Source: Schistocephalus solidus
Taxonomy: Eukaryota; Platyhelminthes; Cestoda; Diphyllobothriidea; Diphyllobothriidae
NCBI GenBank assembly: GCA_017591395.1
Contig: WEDG01008757.1
Span: 22,806-86,805, forward strand
Direction of reading: 5' to 3'
Length of the DNA: 64,000 bases
This document shows, one piece after another, positions 1 to 11,129 of this stretch. The notes under the pieces were generated by a model. The model saw only the letters and a list, made by a program, of their open reading frames with translations, made no database searches and was not told where the DNA came from. Every line of letters begins with the position of its first letter. Position 1 is the first letter of the stretch. The position numbers and the translations under genes are program-made.

Positions 1-246
1 TGGGCTCGGAAGACAATTTAACTCCCATCTAACTGAAAAGGAAAGGTAGGGCGTAGCTTGCATTTAGCACAGAAGACATCAAAATTGAGGCAATCCACTC
101 TCTGATTGGTTAGTTTACTGTTTTTGCTCTTTACTTGAACTGTTGCGAAGAATTTTTGGTGGATAGCTGCTGCCAGTTGGTAGCTTTCATGAATAAGTTT
201 CCTTCTTTTTACAGAACACCAGAATAGGAAACCCTGCATTAGGCAT

Positions 247-453
247 GACCTTGCGCTAAATTCCAGGAAGATAAGGATTAAGGTAATGATTAGCGTTAGG
301 AGTCTGGGAGGCTTAGACTTAAAGATATATTTCGGGTTATGGGATGGGTAAGATTTAAGGTTGGGGTTAGTGTTATAATTAAGGATTTGGTTAGGGTTAC
401 TGTTAGAAGTAGAACACGGGAATAGTTACCCTTCCTCTAATTTAGTAAGGCCA
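247..453 (+). repeat. Short inverted-repeat element with TTAGGG-like core (copy 1)
   Basis: The ends are imperfect inverted repeats: the left end carries the motif CTTGCGCTAAATTCCAGGAAG and the right end reads as its diverged reverse complement (about 431-452). The interior is a run of degenerate GTTAGG/GGTTAG hexamers. The same ends and type of core recur at 3751-3898. There is no coding capacity, so it is either a non-autonomous MITE-like element or an old satellite-derived unit. The target-site duplication is not clear. Confidence 0.5.
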
Positions 454-856
454 CCTGTATTAATAGAAAGGTTCATATTCCGGCATCTTACTGCTCTTAT
501 TTTAAATATTTTGCATTGCAACATCATCAGTCCATTCTTGCAAACAGGCTCAAAGCAATTCCCTCTCTTTGTTCGAATGGAGGAGCAAGGTCAACGAATG
601 TGATTATTACTAGCCAGTTTGTTATACGCGGCAGTTCCCGAGTGTCTTTTGCCTCCGGTATACCAAAGAATCAAGAAATGCCTATTTCTATTAATCCGAC
701 TCTCATTCCACGTGAATTCTATGTTTGCCTTAGTCGAGTCTGAGACAGAGAGAAAATGACGAAATCCGTCCACATAACTTTATCCAATTTTGAATGTATT
801 TAGCAAGTTGATAATATATACTTTTTCCGACTCGTGCATAAAAGCATTCCAGTAAT

Positions 857-1215
857 GATGACTTGTATGGCCGCCTAAACAGGACAAGGGAATGGGAGAG
901 CCCCGCCCACTCAGAATAGTTGGTCATGCAATACATTTCAGGAAGGGTAAATTTTCTCATGCCTTAACGCTAACAGAAAAAAGAACTGCAACCTTAATTT
1001 TAAACCTAAACACTAGAGTAAAAACGAAGCAAAACCTTAACCCTTGACGTACTCCTGACCCCAAAATTCTACTCTGATCTTAACCCCAACTTTAAACTTA
1101 ACCCTAACCTTCACTTTAATCTTAAACCTAACTTACCCAGAAGTTGGCGCAAGGCCAAATGTAGTCCGGGCGGTTTCTGTTCCCGTGTCCTGTTTAGGCG
1201 GCCATACAAGTCATC
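857..1215. mobile_element. MITE-like element with 36-bp terminal inverted repeats
   Basis: Bases 857-892 and 1180-1215 are reverse complements over 36 bp with a single mismatch, around the shared core GTATGGCCGCCTAAACAGGA. The roughly 290-bp interior is noncoding, with many CCTAAC-like hexamers on the plus strand. One end of the same family appears to recur near 8235 (GCGGCCATACAATGCATC). Length, long perfect TIRs and lack of an ORF fit a non-autonomous DNA transposon. The superfamily is unknown and no target duplication is obvious. Confidence 0.6.
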
Positions 1216-3057
1216 CTAAGCCAAATGGGGAGGTCATTGGCAGTCCATCAGTCTGATGGTAAAAACGAAAATCGGAGATCAGTATGGCAGCTTTCAGAAA
1301 ATTCGATATGCTCTCATACATTAATTAATTAGTTGATAGAGGTATTGCATCTACCGCATTTGATTCCTATCTCAGTCGACGGCGAAGGAATTAAAGAGTG
1401 GGCTCAGTGGGAATTTCCGAGGCAACCGAAGTGATCTCGAGGTTACTTACTGGTTCCTCCTCCTCTATTTCCAATTTCGTTATTTTCTTGGCAAAATCAG
1501 TTCTCTTTTATATTGGAAATTGTGTCTCTGGTCAGGAGGTAGACTGTTCAGGGAAGAGAGTCCACCCATCGCTTCGTAGGGGAACCTACCAATGAGCCTC
1601 AACGGTATATTGGTCGTATAAACCTTCTGAAGGCCTATTGTTCTCGGTTTTAGATAGAACGAGTCTGTCCTCCACAGTTCATTTGCTCTTTATTATTGTT
1701 CTACCAAGTTATTGTATCCAGTGAAGTGGTAGTGTGGTAGCCATTTGTCATATTTTATTCTGTAAACAACTTTCTACAGTTATTCCACTTGTTACACATT
1801 TACTTAACTCATATTTACCCATATTAGTTGCTCACTAAAGTAGAAATGTAGTTCCCTCAATAAATCGATTTTTTTCAAGCCCAACTTTGCATCCCCGTTA
1901 TCGGCGGAGACAACTACAATGTTATTGTCTGCCTCAGGTGATCTAAGTGCTTGTGTTTTCTCATGAGAAACGTTCGGTCGAAACCCCTTTTTGTAGAGAT
2001 GTTGAAAGTCACTTCATCAACAATCTACTCTCCATAGAGAAAGCAGTTCTACTTTGGATGGCACAGATATTGGGGTTACCGTTTTTAAAGGGCGCTAAAG
2101 TTGAGACCCTTGTTAGAATACACATTTCATCCTTAAAATTGGCGAAAATCTGTTTATCAGGATTTTAACTCATCATCATCGTCGCCGTCCTCATCATCTG
2201 CGCTTACTACGCTTTTTCTGCCCTTCTTAATTTCCCTTCTATTACGTGAAAGACAGTAAAGTATTTGGCCACCGCGACTCGAGCGGCCTCCTTCAGGCCG
2301 ACGGACCATTTCGACTGTGTTTCCACAATGCTTTGTCATAAGAAATTAATTGGAATCCTTGTTTGGGTAAAAAGTTGTACTGCGGACTGAATATACAGTT
2401 TTATCCGTTTTTATGTGAGGATAGCAATGTGGTTACTTAAAAATAACCAACAGTATTTCTCATCCCGTATCGTTTTGTTCAGGATACTGTTGGTAGGCTC
2501 TCCCAATTTTGGGATTCTGCCATATCTAAAACCAGGCCCGTCAAGGCAGTTCAACCCTCTTGTTGAAAGGCCACTGGTGGCTGGTGGCATCTTCTCAGTC
2601 GATCTAGTTGATTCGCTCCAGTTCCTACGCAGAGTCCCTGTCAAAATTTTCGCAGGACCGGCAGTGGAATCATCACCCGTTGGTATTAAGTGGTGGAAAT
2701 GCATGTCACGTATTATAGACACTTTTCACTACTTGTCGTGGCACTATAATTTCTTTATCTCACGAATAATTTCAACTTGCATAAAAACCTGAAAAAAGAA
2801 CAGTCTTGTATCGTTACCTCAATCAAATCTGATTTAAGATGTCTGGAAAGCAAGGCTAGAAAAAACTGGCCTTTGGGGAGAGAGGGAGGCTCTGGCCAAC
2901 TGGATTCCGCGGACCATTACTGAGGTTTGTTAACATTTCTTAGTTAAGCTAAGGTGGTGGTCATGCCCTACACCTCACACTTCAGGACCAAGCTGCGCAC
3001 TGGACAGGAATATAATCACCAGTAGGTTTTTTGCATTCCAAAGTTAAATGCTGAAGT
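1216..3057. other. No recognisable gene or repeat
   Basis: AT-rich noncoding-looking sequence. The short open frames (for example 2415-2792 plus and 2411-2722 minus) overlap on opposite strands and show no recognisable domain. Confidence 0.4.
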
Positions 3058-3440
3058 TCGACCGTCGATTTCAACAATGTCCACCGTATGCTTCACACCA
3101 TGGTGGTGCAGGGACGGTGACTTGCGCATGAATTAGTTTTAAGTGATAGTAGCCTTGCGCTGCAGCTACCGCACTCTCTCCTCCTCCCCCACCTGAACCC
3201 AGTGTCATGACAGAGACAAGAAGACCGGAGGTGGGAGAGGACGCAGGTGGCTGGTGCGGCCGGGGCGTCCCACCACCCCCATGTTCGGCATTCGTTATGG
3301 GAGCGCAACCCGAATAACGCCTACCGTGCCCTGATGTGGCCCCCGTGTTGGTCCAAAGCATCTACCACTTGGCCCGTTAAGGGGGGGGGGGTGGTCCTAG
3401 AATTTACCGATTCGCACCACCCTGGCCGAGCAGTCCGTGA
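3058..3440 (-). repeat. LINE-Z 3' tail fragment, variant form
   Basis: Read on the minus strand, this ends with the conserved LINE-Z tail terminus (GTCGAAAT-like, then GACGGTCGAAC, at 3058-3075). It also contains the tail block with the purine-rich stretch and the motif GACGGTGACTTGCGC seen in other copies. The portion beyond about 3255 differs from the common tail but matches the block at 57480-57690, so it is a second tail variant. Noncoding. Confidence 0.65.
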
Positions 3441-3750
3441 TTACTGGGTTTGTGAGCGTAGACCAGATGTAGGCCAAATGGCTGACATCCGCAATTGACA
3501 GACTATCCGTATTCAGTACTTGCACCCAACGGTGATTGGGTGAGTCCTACCGTCTCAGGGGTGTCAGCTGTAGGCGGAAATCAGATGTCGAACTGAAGCC
3601 TACAGCGTCTCCGCTGATCTATGACCTTTGTTTTCTTTTTTTAATTGTGTGTTTTTTGTGCACCACTTGTAGAGCTTTGGTGATTCATCAAATACGCCTC
3701 GGATGTCATAAGGGTAGAGCAGGTTAGAGTGCCCCCTCTCAATATTATAG

Positions 3751-3898
3751 GTGATCTTGCGCTAAATTCCAGGGGTTATTATTGCGATTAGGGTTAAGAG
3801 GGCTAGTGTTAGCGTTAGGGTAGTCAGCGTTAGCGTTGGGGTTAGATTTAGAGTTAGGACATGGAATTAGGTACCCCTGGTGTTTAGCGCAAGATTAC
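3751..3898 (+). repeat. Short inverted-repeat element with TTAGGG-like core (copy 2)
   Basis: The terminal 25 bases at 3751-3775 and 3874-3898 are inverted copies matching at 22 of 25 positions, sharing ATCTTGCGCTAAA and CCAGGGG. The roughly 100-bp interior is built of degenerate GTTAGG/GCGTTAGG hexamers. This is the cleanest copy of the family also seen at 247-453. No coding capacity. Confidence 0.65.
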
Positions 3899-4111
3899 AT
3901 GTAGTATGGGGGTAGTAATACACTTGTCCTACTTTCACAAAGGGTACAGAACACATTTTACTCAAATCGCCTCTGTCATTTTTCTCTGTGGACTCCTTTA
4001 CCCTGCAGTTTGCTGCAGCTCTCCCTCTACCCGAATATATTGGTACCGCAACAACTCTCCACGCTGATTTATGCACACTTCTGAACTGCTCCGCAGAATG
4101 TCATCCGTGAA

Positions 4112-4158
<47 letters not shown>
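4112..4158 (+). repeat. (AAT)n microsatellite
   Basis: About 15 uninterrupted AAT/ATA repeats directly abutting the 5' truncation point of the LINE-Z fragment that follows. It explains the poly-Ile and poly-Asn open frames here. Confidence 0.95.
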
Positions 4159-5060
4159 GGCTGTTCGATCGTCCGGCAATATATGAAGCCAACCGGATGG
4201 CCTCCGCCAGGGCCGAAAGGGCGGCACGCAAGTCACTAGCGCCCCGGACCAACACTGTCAATGCCCAGGCCCTTCCAACATGCCCGCGATGACAACGCAA
4301 CTTCCGTGCGCGAATCGGCTTGAGCGGTCACCTTCGGATGCAATTCAAAAACAATCCGGTAACTTCAACTTCTGCGTCAACTTCTGACAACCCTCCTTCG
4401 GAACCCAGGACGATCAACTGTAGCGCCAATTCACGAACTCATACCACTATAGGACCACATACCAATACTCATCACCTGATGCCCCCAGCACAAACACCAC
4501 CAATAGCGATGGTGGTTCGGTCCTAAACTGTCCTCAATGCGGCCACACATTCACCTCACGCATCGGCGTGATCGGTCACTTGCGAATCCATGGAACAGAG
4601 ACTGATGAACCAGTGCCTGGAGTACCAACACACAGCAGAGATCGCCACCTCCACTGCCCTCACTGTCCTCGCGCATTCACTCATCGCATGGGCCTATTCG
4701 GTCACATGCGCTTCCATGACAGTGGAATTCACCGCAACGCCGACAACACCGATACCCCATGCACACCCTCCGCTCCTGCCATTCTTTCCACCACTGCCAC
4801 CCCACTACCACGAATGATATTCCCCGGCTTCTCCCGATTTCTCCTACCCACACTGCGCCCGCAACTTCAAATCACGCATTGGCCTGGTCGGTAACCTGCA
4901 AATCCATCGCACGGAGGCTGGTGAACCAGTGCCTGAGCTCCGACGTACAGTCAGCGCACCCGTCTCAACTGCCCTAATTGCTACTGCACAATTACACACC
5001 GCACGGGCCTATAAATACACATGCGCCTCCACGACAACCTGCGGTAAACCACCTGAGGCT
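4159..5060 (+). pseudogene. LINE-Z copy A: RT C-terminus plus zinc-finger array, broken
   Basis: This is the 3' coding end of a LINE-Z element, 5'-truncated at the AAT tract. It begins with the conserved RT C-terminal block (IYEANRMA, then RAARKS, APRTN) and continues, without a stop at that junction, into the C2H2 region, visible in pieces as CPHCPRAFTHRMGLFGHMRFH and neighbours. The first finger has lost its second Cys to a stop codon (near 4290), and later fingers are spread over three frames. The Arg codon at 4227-4229 that is TGA in copies B and E is still CGC here. A nonfunctional remnant. Confidence 0.85.
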
Positions 5061-5106
5061 AAGCCACATCAGCGCTTGCTACGTTCACCAATACATCGAA
5101 AACACC

Positions 5107-5228
<122 letters not shown>

Positions 5229-5234
5229 AACGTA

Positions 5235-6015
5235 CCTGTGAGTGTCACGGTTTCCTAGAAATCGTGCTTGGTAGGCTGCCAATCTGACGCTTACACCTGA
5301 CCACTCCGTCGGCCCAGTGTATATGCTGTGTCTGTCGAGTAGCTGACCAGTGGACTGGGAGTCAGACGGCGATGGCTCCTCCATATCCGCTGAGTAATTA
5401 AATCCTGGTGTGTGCGTTATGGGGACTAGGTCGTTCTGTGGCGCGCGAAGACGGGTACGCCGACCCGTCAGCCAATACACCCACTCCCACATCACACAAC
5501 TGACTGGCTTGGACGGTGGTCTGATTGTGGGGGTGAGGGAGAAAGTGAGGTAGATGGCTCAGTGCATTTTCCTCACTTTAAATAATCTGACGCGCTTGAA
5601 ACTATCACGGTGCGCTAAAAGCCGTGGTTTGGAAGGTTGCCGACGAACGGTAACACTCGAACCGCGAGGTCAGCCCAATGTGTGTTTTGTGTGGAGTGGC
5701 TGATTGGCGGACTGAGAGTCAGGCTGCAATGGCTCCGTCTTACTGTGGCCTTTATTGCACTCCGTGGGATCCAAGCCGGGTGTGGTGGCACGCCCAGGGG
5801 CGGGTCCGGTCGCGCCAGCCACCTGCGCCTTCTCCCGCCTCTGGTCTTCTAGACTCTGTGATGGCAGCGGGCTCAGGGTGAGGAAGGAGGAGAGAGTGTG
5901 GTAGATGCAGCGCAAGTCTACTGTCACTTTAAACTAAATCACGCGCAAGTCACCGTTCCTGCACCACCATTCCATGGAGCATACGGTGGACATCGTCGGA
6001 CTATGACAGTCGAAC
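5235..6015 (+). mobile_element. LINE-Z copy A, noncoding 3' tail (two modules)
   Basis: The tail starts with a hairpin-forming CACGGTTTC-CTA-GAAATCGTG and runs to the terminal motif around 6000. It consists of two related modules, starting near 5247 and 5607. Both open with a CACGG...CCGTGG hairpin, then GGAAGG-like sequence, and both later carry the block TGGCTGA(C/T)...CTGAGAGTCAG. Other copies are at 7085-7870, 19545-20335, 23715-24500, 24835-25600, 42290-43760, 57690-58450 and 60965-61735. No open frame is conserved between copies, so it is most likely a 3' UTR. Confidence 0.75.
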
Positions 6016-6890
6016 TGTCATGCCAACCTATACGTCCACGGCATTAGTTCATTTATTCTGGTAGGAGTACATTCGTTTTTCACGGTTCCGTCATATCCCC
6101 TAGCTCTTCATGAAGACACTTTTTCTTTCTCCGTTGTTAAAAAATTAGTCAGATGTGCTGATTGGATTGTCACTGCCTATCTCACCGAACTGGTCTCACT
6201 ATCCAAGCTTTAAATCCCTGTTTGCCTCAGCCTCAAGAGCTGAAAATGTTGCAGCCTTTATTGTTCTATACTTTATTCCTAGTTTATGATCCTGCTATAA
6301 AGTAGTCATGTTCTAGGGTATGGATAAATAAATGCTAGCATTACTTTTTGTTTTAGATATTTTTTTCTAGAAAACTTAATGTGCCTTATTAGCGAAAAAC
6401 ACTCTTCAATCATTCTGCCCTCTGAACCAAAATAAGAAAAGGAGCTTTTCACATCTCTGAAATTTACGCTACACAACAAATCACACAAGGGCATATTTGA
6501 ACTTGATTTGTTTATAAAAAAAAACCATAAAATTGTTTACTTGGCACTCTAGTTGAGAGAACTAAGACGCCTAGGCCAAAACTACCCTTATACCAAATTT
6601 ATGCTGCGAACAGACCCCAGTTTACTTGGCAACGCGCAGAAACAGGTGAACCAGGAATCGGCTGATAAGTTGCGAATAAATTAAACTTAAAATCAGCGTG
6701 TGGACTCAATTGTAACGTATTCTACTATGGTCACGTCATCGGTGGATTAAAGCAGCAAAATTCTCATTTCCATGGTTGTCGTTAGTCTCAACATCAGCCT
6801 GAACTAGTCTTATCCCAAATGTAACTTAACCCACAGGACAAATAACCGCCGTTAACGACGATATCAATCCATCCATCCATGGAGTGATGG
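6016..6890. other. No recognisable gene or repeat
   Basis: AT-rich sequence without long frames or matches to the repeat families of the window. Confidence 0.4.
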
Positions 6891-6894
6891 ACGA

Positions 6895-7010
6895 ATGACG
6901 GTGACTTGCACGTGAATTTGTTAATAATGGCTGCAGCCTTCCACAGCACCTGCAACGCGTTCTCCTCCCCACTCATCTGGCTCTGTTGTCTGTTGGCAGG
7001 AGAGTTTGAG
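6895..7010 (-). repeat. Diverged LINE-Z tail fragment
   Basis: On the minus strand, matches the distal tail block: GACGGTGACTTGC, GTGAATT, then the CTGCAG and CTCTCCTCC-type pyrimidine motif. It is short and degraded. Confidence 0.5.
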
Positions 7011-7084
7011 GATCAGTTTAGGGTGGCTCGGGGCACGTCGATGACCAGACTAAAAAAACGCGTCCGTGCGTGCTGATCACGACA

Positions 7085-8070
7085 GTTCCACCATCGAGGT
7101 CGACGATGTCACCCATATGCTTCACGGCAGGGCGGTGCAGGGAAGGTGATTTGCGCTGGATTACAATGAGAGTGGACTTTCATTGCATCTACCTCACCAT
7201 CTGTTCCACTCCTCCATCTGGGCCCGGTATCAAGACCAAGTCAAGAAGACCGGAGATGGGAGAGGGTGCCGGCCCTTGCACTGTGTTCCAACACAAAACA
7301 AGAAAAAAACAACATAAGGGAGTGGCGGCTCGGATCCCAACTTAGTGGGAGTGCCATAAAGGCCACATTAAGACGAGACATTTCAGCCTGACTCTCAGTC
7401 CACCAGTCAGTCACTGCACACAAAACACACATTGGGCTGACCACGCGGTCTGAGTTATCCCGTCAGTTGGCAACCTTCCAAGCCACGGCTTTTAGTGCAC
7501 CGTGAGAGTTTCAAGCGCGTGAGATTGTTTATAGTGCGGAAAAATGGGCTAAGCCGTCGACCTCACTCTCTCCCGCACTCCCACCATCAGACCACCGTCC
7601 GAGGCGATCATTTGTTTGATGAGTGAGTGAGTGTAGTGACTGATAGTGCCGTCGTACCCGTCTTTGAGTTCCACAGCACGACCTGGCCCACTTTACGCAC
7701 ACACCAGAATTCCTAAAACCAGGGAGTAAGAAGGAGCCACAGCCATCTGACTCCCAGTCCACTGCTCAGCCACTTAACGCACATCACACACTGGGCTGAT
7801 GGCATGGTCTGGTGTAAGCGTCAGATTGACAGCTTTCCAAGCCACGGTTTCCAGTGCACAGTGATCGTTTCTGGCATGCGCTGATGGTGGTGTTTATGTT
7901 TATGTGTTGCTGAAGGTCGTTTGCTTTGATGTGGTCAAGCCTACGGTGTTTTACCGCAGGTTATCGTGGACATGTATATGTCCGAGGAGGCCCAGGTTGT
8001 ATGTGTATGTGTGGGAGCAGTGAGGGCAGTGGAGGCGGTGATCTCTGCTCTGGGTTGGTGTTCCAGGCAC
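7085..8070 (-). mobile_element. 5'-truncated LINE-Z copy, last zinc finger plus tail
   Basis: On the minus strand, 8070-7940 is a degraded copy of the final zinc-finger coding segment (ending in the conserved TTATCGTGGACATG/CGTCCTCGG-like HMRLHD region). It is followed by both tail modules down to 7085. Part of the distal module is replaced or mutated around 7280-7320 (an A-rich insertion). No functional protein remains. Confidence 0.7.
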
Positions 8071-8099
8071 TGCTGCACACAACCCGTATACCTGTGTCT

Positions 8100-8245
8100 T
8101 AACGCTAACACTAGCATAAAACTAAACAGTCACCCTAATCTTAACCCTAGCCCCACTCGAGGCCAAAACCCTGCGGTTGACACGGTAAAAAGCTTAATAC
8201 TTAGCCTAATCATGACCCTAACTCTAACTCAAGCGGCCATACAAT
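8100..8245 (-). repeat. TTAGGG-like degenerate repeat block
   Basis: Contains many CCTAAC/TAACCCTAG-type hexamers on the plus strand, flanked at 8230-8247 by sequence matching the TIR core of the 857-1215 element. Probably a damaged copy of the same family. Confidence 0.5.
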
Positions 8246-8286
8246 GCATCTTTACCAGGCCGAGAGTGCTAAAACGGTCACACTAA

Positions 8287-8400
8287 GAAGGAGCCACTGA
8301 GCCTGACTCTCAGTCCTGGGAAGAATTAAGATACCCCGTCAGTTGACAGCCGGCCAAGCCACAACTTTATTGTGTCACAGTTATTATAATGAGGAATGCG
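8287..8400 (-). repeat. LINE-Z tail module fragment
   Basis: On the minus strand, matches the start of tail module 2 (GCTTGG, GTCAACTGACGGG, CTGAGAGTCAGG, AAGAAGGAGCC). It is truncated on both sides. Confidence 0.6.
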
Positions 8401-8951
8401 CTGACCTGCCGTGGGATGGATCCCCTCCCCCCCTCCCAACGTTGACCTCACTAGCACTTCTCGCTATCATGACCCAGTCTACTTACTGCCCGGGGCGTAC
8501 CGGTGCTGCGATTGTGGGCAGAGGCCGGCGCGGCTTGAACCCCAAGCCTAGACTTATCACCACAATGCCCCCCTCCCTTCCCCATGGATGGCGTCAGTAC
8601 TGGGCTCAGGCAGCCTCCGTGCTGCCCGGTTGGCGCGTACCGTGGAACAGTCTGAACCCGTTTTTGGGTCCTCACAGCTACGGTTAAGCGCATTGTGGGC
8701 GCTCGTAAATCATGCAAATGACCACTCTACGCGCAAGCAAACCAGCTGAGTAAGGCCTTCGTTGACCTCTTCAGAGGCGTTTGGACCAAAATAGTGCTTA
8801 TGCACACGGAATGACCAACCAAACCAGGCAGTCATGTTGCCCTGGGATAGCCAAGAGTTTCGAGACCCTTTTCTGCAACTATCTGTGACAATGGGTTCGA
8901 GAGAAAATCCGAAACGTAAAGCCAATAAAAATCATTTTCCAGTGATCGCCT

Positions 8952-8994
8952 CCTCTTCTTCTTCTTCTCTTCTTCTTCTTCTTATTCTTCTTTT
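8952..8994 (+). repeat. (CTT)n microsatellite
   Basis: An imperfect CTT/TCT tract of about 40 bp. Confidence 0.85.
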
Positions 8995-10250
8995 TAGGTA
9001 TGACTTAGCTGTCCTTTGAAAACGCCCACTGTTACCTGAGAGGGGAACTCAGGGTCCTGTATAGAAGGCGACTTCCGTTCTACTGCGGTCATTTCCCATT
9101 TTTTGAAGGGTCTCGACCCTGGTATATACGGTTAGGGCACATACACAACGCTGAATTTTACAGCGCAATTATCACCATACTGAGAATAAGGCAGAACACA
9201 CTTCGAAAATGTGTGGAAACTGCGCTATAAAAATACACCCCACGTTTATGGCGCTAGATAAGCATACAATCAAATACGCCGATGAATAACAGGCGCCCTT
9301 CGTCATTCGGCTTCCTACTGCAAACTACTACTTTATGAAATGTCAGTTATAACAAGGAACCATCCGTTTAACAGCGAAAAAGCACATCTAATGGGGCATG
9401 TACACAGCAATCAATAACTTTTTTTGAATAAACTTAACACGTCTAAAATTCAGGACTTATTTAAAAAGGTTCTTATTGTGATGGAAACTTGGTGAAGGCT
9501 TCTTTCAAAAATATCTACCAGCATTATCTAACGGTGGAGATACACAGACAACAGCTAGTTATGAGTTCTCTGTGCGGTCTTCTGAAAATTTACGCCTTTC
9601 GTCAACCTCAAAGTGAAGATAGTTATGTTTGCATTCTGAAGTAGTCATGAAATGACTGAGTTGGGCTGACTGTCGGTTCTACTTCCGCACGACGAAACGT
9701 TGACTCGTGCAAAAATGCCAACTACCTAGCCTTCTTCGGCCAATTTTGGATGTCCGCATAACAGGTTCTGCGGTATTCTACACGACATCCGGAAGACGAT
9801 CGAACCCTCCCCCCAGTTGAATTCTTTGCACCGCGTATGCGACCGTGACGCCGATCGATATTTTGCTTTTCACTGATCGGCTGTCACTGGCCGTGGCTCA
9901 GGCGCACGCTCTTGCCGAGACAACCTGCTTGAACTTTTGTTGCCGTCGTTCTTCGGGCCGCTCGCACGTTCCCTACCGCAGTGTGGGCTACTCTAGTACT
10001 TCTGGCTCCCGACTTTTGATTTGGAACATTTCTCGTTTTGAATGTTAGATCTCGATATGGCTGCTGACGAGGTCACGGAAGTTGCGCATTTCGGGACGAA
10101 TTTTAAAACAGCTGTTGTAAATAAGCGGTCTAGATGTGAAACTTCAATTGACAGTGACAGTATTATTTCCAGTTAATAAACATGTACAGAAATTAGTCGT
10201 CAGCTTCTGTTACTCATGTTAGCCTGAAATAAACGTACGAGACTTTACAT
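8995..10250. other. No recognisable gene or repeat
   Basis: Unassigned sequence with only short, unrelated frames. Confidence 0.4.
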
Positions 10251-10391
10251 GTGGCTAATGGTTTGTGCCCGTAGCTTCAGAAAGGCTTTCCATCGCACAT
10301 TTCTTCGTGGGATTTCGGTATGAAACGTGCTTCGAGGAGGTTTTTTGTGAAAACGGGTTTTTCCTTTGACCCACTTGTGAAAAACTCGGCA

Positions 10392-10471
10392 GCCTCGGTG
10401 GGATCCGAACCCACACCAGCAAGGGGAAGGCTTTAGTACAGCCAACGCTCTGGCAAACTGAGCTACGAGGC
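10392..10471 (-). tRNA. tRNA-like gene or tRNA-derived SINE head, minus copy
   Basis: The 80-nt minus-strand sequence folds as a tRNA. The acceptor stem is GCCTCG/CGAGGC. The D arm has GCTC...GAGC, although this copy has TTTGCC in the loop. The anticodon stem is GGCT/AGCC around the 7-base loop GTACTAA. There is an extended variable region, and the T arm is perfect (GTGGG-TTCGGAT-CCCAC). The box A and box B promoter elements are recognisable. Read this way the anticodon is ACT (Ser-like, consistent with the long variable region), which is unusual, so this may be a tRNA-derived repeat head and not a decoding gene. A near-identical copy lies in inverted orientation at 10691-10770. Confidence 0.55.
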
Positions 10472-10637
10472 CCCACCGGGAACCGTGAGTTTAATCACAC
10501 TTGGGTCAAGTTACCCGCCCAGCCTACTGCAACGTATGGAATCCACCAATTCTGATACAGCAAGCTGACTGCCCAAGCAGGATTTCCTAAGCAATCAATC
10601 TAGAATCCACCAGATGACTACCAGGCCCAATTAATTA

Positions 10638-10828
10638 GTAGAGGATTTGGTAGATTTGAATAATTCCTTTGACCCACGGCTCCCGGTGGGGCCTCGTAGC
10701 TCAGTTGGCTAGAGCGTTGGCTGTACTAAAGCCTTCCCCTTGCTGGCGTATGTTCGAATCCCACCGAGGCAACCGAGTTTTTCACAAGTGGGTCAAAAGA
10801 ATTATTCAAATCCGCCAAAATCCTCTAC
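10638..10828. repeat. Fold-back element: 40-bp inverted repeats around a tRNA-like core
   Basis: Left arm 10638-10677 and right arm 10788-10828 are reverse complements with only a few differences (GTAGAGGATTTGG on the left pairs with CCAAAATCCTCTAC on the right). The 110-bp loop holds the tRNA-like sequence. Confidence 0.7.
10691..10770 (+). tRNA. tRNA-like gene inside a 40-bp inverted repeat, plus copy
   Basis: This matches the minus-strand copy at 10392-10471 over its whole length, including the GGCT-GTACTAA-AGCC anticodon arm and the GTTCGAATCC box B. One side of the T stem has decayed (GTATG in place of GTGGG). It is flanked by near-perfect 40-bp inverted repeats at 10638-10677 and 10788-10828, so the tRNA-like sequence sits at the tip of a large potential hairpin. 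Both copies share the flank GAGTTTTTCACAAGTGGGTC downstream, which marks a dispersed family. It is probably a SINE or fold-back element, not a host tRNA gene. Confidence 0.5.
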
Positions 10829-11129
10829 TAAAACGGGTTTCGAAAGACATTTTTCTGAATGTTAATCTTGTTTTTTTAAGACAGTGCGTTCATCTACTGG
10901 CTTCCTTAGAGATGCCAAACTGGAGAGATTGAAAGCCCAGCTGTATCATGAAAATCGGTGACCAGTTGGATGTAGTGTATCCTATCCCAGATCTAATTGT
11001 TGAAGAATGGGTTGTGGTGGTGATGCTGCTATTCGTGGGCGCGCTGGTGGATGAGGAGTCGGCAGTACTGGAGATGGTAGATTAGTCGGATAGGCAAGGT
11101 GTGTTTCGCGTGTCGATATTGCAGGGAAT
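10829..11129. other. No recognisable gene or repeat
   Basis: Unassigned sequence about 300 bp long between the fold-back element and a LINE remnant. Confidence 0.35.

Noticed and set aside
247..453. Telomere or chromosome end
   Set aside because: The TTAGGG-like hexamers are degenerate, short and enclosed by inverted repeats in the interior of the sequence, with several such blocks scattered through the window.
2411..2792. Overlapping 103- and 125-residue frames as a possible small gene
   Set aside because: They occupy the same bases on opposite strands, show no domain, and have no repeat or splice context that would favour either.
10392..10471. A functional host tRNA gene
   Set aside because: The anticodon reading (ACT) is atypical, the acceptor stem has a mismatch, and two copies with shared non-tRNA flanks point to a repeat family. 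I kept it as tRNA-like with low confidence.
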